From Bacillus sp. REN16 (GTDB lineage Bacteria; Bacillota; Bacilli; Bacillales; Bacillaceae_L): a stretch of 64,000 nucleotides of DNA. The translations under genes were made by a program, and so were the position numbers. The DNA lies in NCBI RefSeq assembly GCF_020731355.1, contig NZ_JAJFZK010000004.1:62001-126000 (forward strand). Direction: 5' to 3'. This document shows positions 60,157 to 64,000 of this stretch, one piece after another (position 1 is the first letter of the stretch; each line of letters starts with the position of its first letter). The notes beneath the pieces are model-generated. The model did no database searches. It was not told the DNA's origin and saw only the letters and a program-made list of their open reading frames with translations.

Positions 60157-60939
60157 GTGAAAAAGGGGTTTGTATTATTTTTCAGTTTGCTTCTGGTGAT
60201 CGGTGTCTTGAGTGCTTGTGGCAGTGAAAAATCCTCTTCAAGCGGGATGAAATTAGTGGAGGAAGGAAAATTTACGTTTGCTTCATCAGGTGAGTACAAT
60301 CCGTTTAGTGTTACAGATGGAAACGGAGTTATGACGGGCTTTGATATTGAAGTGGCAGAAGCAATCGCTAAGGAATTAGGCTTAGAGCCTGAACAAAAGA
60401 GATTTAAATTTAACAGTATTGTAGAGGGTGTGAAAACAGGCAGATTTGATGCCGCAGTAGCAAGTCATACAATTACAGACGAGCGTGCAGAGCATGTTAA
60501 CTTCTCAACACCTTATTATTATTCAGGTCCACAAATATTTGTAAGACCGGATAGTAATATCGGGAGCTTAGAAGATTTGAAGGATTTAGAAGTTGCCGTA
60601 TCAAAGGGCTCTACATATGCAAAAACGGCAGAAGAAGTAACAAAGAATGTTATTCAATATGACAGTGATGTAACAGCTTTAGAAGCTTTGGCGATTGGAA
60701 AGCATGATGCGGTTATTACAGACTTCTTAACGGGAAAAGAAGCAATCGGGAACGGTGTAGAGATTGTTGGTAAAGATATTCTTGGTTTGAGTGAGCAAGC
60801 AATTGCAGTAGCAAAGGATAATGAAGAGTTATTGAAAAAAGTCAATGAGGCATTAGAAAAGCTAAGAAAAGATGGAACACTGAAGAAAATAAGCGAAAAA
60901 TACTTCAAAGAAGATATCACGACAAATCCAGAAGAATAA
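60157..60939 (+). CDS. Amino acid ABC transporter substrate-binding lipoprotein
   Basis: 260 residues. Lipoprotein signal with lipobox VLSACG near 19-21, then a SBP family 3 domain: GEYNPFSVTDGNGVMTGFDIEVAEAIAKELGLE near 48-80, ASHTITDERAEHVNFSTPYYYSG near 105, AVSKGSTYAKTAE near 148. Binds a polar amino acid or related solute; the ligand cannot be read from sequence. GTG 60157 is 9 nt after AAGGGGG; ATG 60151 is in frame but only 3 nt away. First gene of a complete three-gene importer that separates ysxC from hemA. Confidence 0.88.
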   Translation: MKKGFVLFFSLLLVIGVLSACGSEKSSSSGMKLVEEGKFTFASSGEYNPFSVTDGNGVMTGFDIEVAEAIAKELGLEPEQKRFKFNSIVEGVKTGRFDAAVASHTITDERAEHVNFSTPYYYSGPQIFVRPDSNIGSLEDLKDLEVAVSKGSTYAKTAEEVTKNVIQYDSDVTALEALAIGKHDAVITDFLTGKEAIGNGVEIVGKDILGLSEQAIAVAKDNEELLKKVNEALEKLRKDGTLKKISEKYFKEDITTNPEE

Positions 60940-60949
60940 AAACATCATC

Positions 60950-60988
60950 GAAACGAATGTGTTTTTCCTACGCATTCGTTTCTTTTTC
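60950..60988 (+). terminator. Intra-operon hairpin after the binding-protein gene
   Basis: GAAACGAATG and CATTCGTTTC arms followed by TTTTTCT. Such partial terminators commonly set a higher level of binding protein than of permease. Confidence 0.8.
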
Positions 60989-61021
60989 TAAAGGGAAATG
61001 TTGAAGAGGGAGTTGAGTGAA

Positions 61022-61684
61022 ATGCCTGAATTTAGTCATATTTTCGAGCAGTTAATAGAATCCTATCCTGTGTTTTTAAAAGGAATGCTCCTTACCCTGC
61101 AAGTAACCATTGTTGCCATTTTGATTGCCGTTTTTATTGGGTTGCTTTTTGCATTTTTAAAAATCTCAGGAAAAACCATTTTAGTAAAAATAGCAGATCT
61201 TTATATATATCTAGTAAGAGGGACCCCATTAGTTGTACAAATTTTTGTCTTTTATTTTGGTTTATCGGCTTTAAATATCTCCATGTTCTGGTCTGTCACA
61301 TTAGGGTTGGCCTTCCATAATGGAGCATATATTGCGGAAATTTTCCGTGGAGCAATCCAATCAATTGACAGCGGTCAAATGGAGGCTGGACAGTCTTTAG
61401 GAATGAGCAGGGTCTTAACAATCAGAAGAATCATCCTTCCCCAAGCGTTTCGAAGAGCAATACCCCCTCTTGGAAATCAATTTATCATCGGTTTGAAGGA
61501 TTCATCACTTGCAGCATTTATCGGCTTAAATGAGCTTTTCAACGTTTCGACAACATTAGGATCTAATAACTTTGACTACATGACGTATTTGCTCATCGTT
61601 GCGATTTATTATTTAATCCTCGTGCTCATCTTTACAATTTTAGTTGGAATGCTTGAGAAAAAATTGGCTGCTAGCGACAAATAA
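61022..61684 (+). CDS. Amino acid ABC transporter permease
   Basis: 220 residues with five membrane helices and the HisM/GlnP pattern: FLKGMLLTLQVTIVAILIAVFIGLLFAFLKIS near 18-50, YIYLVRGTPLVVQIFVFYFGL near 66-86, and the ATPase-contacting EAA loop EAGQSLGMSRVLTIRRIILPQAFRRAIPPLGNQFI near 121-155. ATG 61022 lies 9 nt after GAGGGAG; an in-frame TTG at 60998 precedes that site and is rejected. Likely a homodimer, since only one permease is encoded. Confidence 0.92.
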   Translation: MPEFSHIFEQLIESYPVFLKGMLLTLQVTIVAILIAVFIGLLFAFLKISGKTILVKIADLYIYLVRGTPLVVQIFVFYFGLSALNISMFWSVTLGLAFHNGAYIAEIFRGAIQSIDSGQMEAGQSLGMSRVLTIRRIILPQAFRRAIPPLGNQFIIGLKDSSLAAFIGLNELFNVSTTLGSNNFDYMTYLLIVAIYYLILVLIFTILVGMLEKKLAASDK

Positions 61685-61699
61685 GGATGGTGAAATGAC

Positions 61700-62437
61700 A
61701 TGGAAAAGAAAGAAATGATAAAGGTTGTGCATTTAAATAAATCATTCGGTGACTTACATGTGTTAAAAGATATTAATATGGCAGTAATAGAGAGTGAAGT
61801 TGTTTGTTTAATTGGAGCAAGCGGATCGGGTAAGAGTACATTATTACGCTGTTTAAACTTTCTAGAATTAAAAGAAAGTGGCGAAATCATGATTAAAGCT
61901 GAAAAAATAGACTCCAAAAGTCATAATCTAACTGAAATTCGACAAAGAGTAGGAATGGTATTTCAGCATTTTAATCTCTTTCCTCATATGACAGTTCTCG
62001 AAAATGTGATAGAGGCTCCAACTCAGGTTAAAAAGATTCCAAAACAAGAAGCTATTGATCATGCTAAAGAATTACTTGGGAAGGTAGGGCTGGCTGACAA
62101 ATTAAATGTGTATCCGTCTAAATTATCGGGTGGGCAAAAGCAACGTGTTGCCATAGCCCGGGCTTTGGCAATGCAACCTGAAATTATGTTATTTGATGAG
62201 CCCACCTCGGCCCTTGATCCAGAATTGGTTGGAGAGGTACTCAATACAATGAAGCAATTAGCAAATGAGGGTATGACAATGATTGTCGTTACTCATGAAA
62301 TGGGTTTTGCCAGGGAAGTTGCAGACCGCGTCGTATATATGCATGATGGAAAAATAGTTGAGGTCGGACATCCGAAGGACATTTTTGAAAATCCAAAAGA
62401 ACAACGAACGAGAGACTTTCTAAACTCCATTTTATAG
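61700..62437 (+). CDS. Amino acid ABC transporter ATP-binding protein
   Basis: 245-residue GlnQ/HisP-type ATPase. Walker [10 protein letters not shown] near 37, Q-loop [17 protein letters not shown] near 88, signature LSGGQKQR near 140, Walker [15 protein letters not shown] near 160, switch His [14 protein letters not shown] near 197. AAGGATGGTG upstream. Third gene of the importer. Confidence 0.95.
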   Translation: MEKKEMIKVVHLNKSFGDLHVLKDINMAVIESEVVCLIGASGSGKSTLLRCLNFLELKESGEIMIKAEKIDSKSHNLTEIRQRVGMVFQHFNLFPHMTVLENVIEAPTQVKKIPKQEAIDHAKELLGKVGLADKLNVYPSKLSGGQKQRVAIARALAMQPEIMLFDEPTSALDPELVGEVLNTMKQLANEGMTMIVVTHEMGFAREVADRVVYMHDGKIVEVGHPKDIFENPKEQRTRDFLNSIL

Positions 62438-62446
62438 TAAAAACAG

Positions 62447-62482
62447 TACCTCAAGGGCATGCTTTGGGGTATTTGTTTTGTA
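62447..62482 (+). terminator. Terminator of the ABC transporter operon
   Basis: TACCTCAAGG and CTTTGGGGTA arms followed by TTTGTTTTG. Confidence 0.82.
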
Positions 62483-62486
62483 ATAA

Positions 62487-62518
62487 AACACCCACGAAAA
62501 TTTCCGTTTCGTGGGTAT
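62487..62518 (-). terminator. Terminator of the small membrane protein gene
   Basis: ACCCACGAAA and TTTCGTGGGT arms; T-rich on the minus-strand downstream side (GTGTTTTATT). Confidence 0.8.
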
Positions 62519-62535
62519 GATTGTATTGGTATAAT

Positions 62536-63021
62536 TTACTTTTTCTTAATGAATAATAAATAAAAGCCGATTCCGACAAGGAGAAGGGGCCAAAAGTCGA
62601 TTATGAATGACAAACCGCCTTCCAAAAATCCCAACCAGTTAATAAATCGGCCATAATTAAGGAACAATAGCGAAACAGCTATTAGAACGGCACTATGGAA
62701 TAGTCCATTTTTTGTCTTAAAATATGTAAACAGCATTCCCAGACCAATGATAAACAAGAGAGTACCTGGCTGTTTCGGCCAAACTCCAAGTTGATTCATA
62801 CCATGAAAATGGAAGCCAAAACCAACCAGAATAACACCAGGCAGGATACTGCTATGATTGTTTTCAATATACGCTTGAAAAAGAAAAGCAATCCCGACAA
62901 GGATGACGAGTGTTTGCCACGAATAGAAGTTGGTAAATACTGGTACACCTAATTGTTGGAGCAAAAGATAGCAACCAATCCCAACAAGGATGATACCAGA
63001 AAAGAGATTATTTTTTTTCAT
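62536..63021 (-). CDS. Small multi-helix membrane protein (LiaI/LiaF-like TM type)
   Basis: 161 residues with about eight short hydrophobic segments, repeating the ILVGIGxYLLLxQLGVPVF and LLVGIGFYLLF motif typical of the LiaI/LiaF-like transmembrane region (DUF5668 type). Function unknown. B. subtilis has a gene (ysxD) of similar size between ysxC and hemA, and this may be its counterpart, but I cannot confirm it. ATG 63021 with GGGGGAC upstream; ATG 63033 is in frame but overlaps that site. Confidence 0.68.
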   Translation of the reverse strand: MKKNNLFSGIILVGIGCYLLLQQLGVPVFTNFYSWQTLVILVGIAFLFQAYIENNHSSILPGVILVGFGFHFHGMNQLGVWPKQPGTLLFIIGLGMLFTYFKTKNGLFHSAVLIAVSLLFLNYGRFINWLGFLEGGLSFIIDFWPLLLVGIGFYLLFIKKK

Positions 63022-63080
63022 ATAGTCCCCCATGCTAGTTACTTGATTTGAACATGCTTTTTTGTTAATGTTACCAGTGA

Positions 63081-63140
63081 TGTCTAGCTCCAGCGCCTAG
63101 CCTCTCGAGGTCGGGGCTGAACAGGCACTTGCGCTTTTCT
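63081..63140 (+). repeat. Dispersed structured repeat, family B, copy 4 (internally deleted)
   Basis: 60-nt copy: TGTCTAGCTCCAGCGCCTAG, then TCTCGAGGTC joined directly to GGGGCTGAACAGGCACTTGC and GCTTTTCT. The middle stem and inner hairpin of the full element are missing, leaving the outer stem. Lies between the small membrane protein gene and the hemA promoter. Confidence 0.82.
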
Positions 63141-63202
63141 AATTTTAGCATAGGTTGTCAAAAACTGTTCACACATTTTTCGACAATCCTAAGCGTCGTA
63201 CA

Positions 63203-63211
63203 TGGTATAAT
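63203..63211 (+). promoter_or_regulatory. Extended -10 promoter of hemA
   Basis: TGGTATAAT (63203-63211) with no good -35. No PerR-like palindrome was recognised. Confidence 0.6.
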
Positions 63212-63268
63212 AGTTGTAGTTTTTTAGATGAGATCCATTTTATTATGTAAAAGTTGGGGTGAGAGATT

Positions 63269-64000
63269 ATGCATACAATTATGGTCGGACTAAATTATAA
63301 AACAGCCCCTGTTGAAATTCGTGAAAAATTAACCTTTGATTCAGAGAGCATTGTACAGGCAATGAATGAATTAAAAGGGAAAAAAAGTATTTTAGAAAAT
63401 ATTATTGTTTCAACATGTAACCGGACAGAAATATATGCTGTTGTCGACCAACTGCATACAGGACGTTATTATATTAAAGAATTCCTTTCACAATGGTTTG
63501 GAATTGACAAAGAAGAATTTACTCCTTATTTGAATATCTTTGAAAATGATGGTGCAGTCGAACACCTTTTTCATGTGACATGCGGGTTGAATTCGATGGT
63601 TGTAGGTGAAACCCAAATCCTTGGACAAGTACGTTCAAGCTTTTTATCTGCACAAGAAAAAGGTACATCAGGAACTGTTTTTAACCACCTCTTTAAACAA
63701 TCGATTACATTAGCGAAACGTGCACATTCTGAAACGGAAATCGGTTCAAATGCTGTTTCTGTGAGCTATGCTGCCGTCGAACTTGCGAAGAAGATTTTTG
63801 GAGATCTTTCGAATAAAAAGGTGCTTATTTTGGGTGCTGGAAAAATGGGCGAATTAGCTGTGCAAAATCTTCATGGTTCAGGTGTGGGGAAAGTAACAGT
63901 TATGAATCGTACCTTCGAAAAAGCACAAAGCCTTGCAGACAAATTCCAAGGGGAAGCAAAAGCAATCGAAGAACTTCAATGTGCTTTAGTTGATGCTGAC
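63269..64000 (+). CDS. hemA: Glutamyl-tRNA reductase, N-terminal part (3' truncated by window)
   Basis: 244 codons to the window edge, open throughout. [23 protein letters not shown] start, catalytic Cys in [13 protein letters not shown] near 50, [17 protein letters not shown] near 108, [15 protein letters not shown] near 167 and the NADPH-binding [13 protein letters not shown] near 188. It reduces Glu-tRNA to glutamate-1-semialdehyde, the first step of heme synthesis. GGGGTGAGAG upstream of the ATG. The dimerisation domain lies outside the window. Confidence 0.96.
   Translation, partial: MHTIMVGLNYKTAPVEIREKLTFDSESIVQAMNELKGKKSILENIIVSTCNRTEIYAVVDQLHTGRYYIKEFLSQWFGIDKEEFTPYLNIFENDGAVEHLFHVTCGLNSMVVGETQILGQVRSSFLSAQEKGTSGTVFNHLFKQSITLAKRAHSETEIGSNAVSVSYAAVELAKKIFGDLSNKKVLILGAGKMGELAVQNLHGSGVGKVTVMNRTFEKAQSLADKFQGEAKAIEELQCALVDAD

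Overview
The window is chromosomal DNA from a low-GC, endospore-forming Bacillaceae. Gene order follows the Bacillus subtilis dnaI-thrS-infC-pheST-mutS2-lysC-sdh-gerE-ilv/leu-clpX-lon-hemA segment almost throughout. Spore genes (sspI, gerE, gerM, ytxC, lonB), Bacillus-type leader RNAs (three T-boxes, a lysine riboswitch, an L20 leader) and sigma-W and sigma-K promoters support this. I cannot name the genus from sequence alone.

Layout. 1-5.3 kb: the end of dnaI, ytxC, T-box-controlled thrS, then infC-rpmI-rplT behind an L20 leader; infC starts at AUU. 5.4-10.9 kb: ysdA, a VTT-type membrane protein, sigma-W-driven ysdB, dut, ysdC, sspI, ysgA, a toxin-antitoxin pair whose toxin frame has an early stop, and a YwaF-like membrane protein. 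11-21.7 kb: T-box-controlled pheST, rnhC, zapA, cvpA, polX, mutS2, yshE. 21.8-27.2 kb: a beta-oxidation cluster (lcfA, fadR, fadB, etfB, etfA) with two FadR-type operators. 27.3-32 kb: an unassigned candidate small RNA, trxA, uvrC, lysine riboswitch-lysC (with an internal start for the beta subunit), yslB. 32-41.3 kb: sdhCAB, ysmA, gerE, ysmB, racE, gerM, rph, rdgB, ysnB. 41.3-50.7 kb: tRNA-Arg(UCU) with a duplicated 5' fragment upstream, then the T-box-controlled ilvBHC-leuABCD operon. 50.7-64 kb: ysoA, tig, clpX, lonB, lonA, ysxC, a polar amino acid ABC transporter, a small membrane protein, and the start of hemA.

The content is mostly core metabolism, translation and protein quality control. 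No prophage, insertion sequence, CRISPR array or recognisable defence island was seen. The least explained structure is non-coding: two families of dispersed intergenic elements (2 copies of about 195 nt; 4 copies of 60-120 nt) whose copies differ by compensatory changes in their stems, a six-unit 20-bp tandem repeat after rplT, the etfA-trxA candidate RNA, and the tRNA-Arg 5' duplication. These, together with the interrupted toxin and the YwaF-like gene lacking a normal start, are the best leads. All similarity statements come from recognising sequence, not from database searches.
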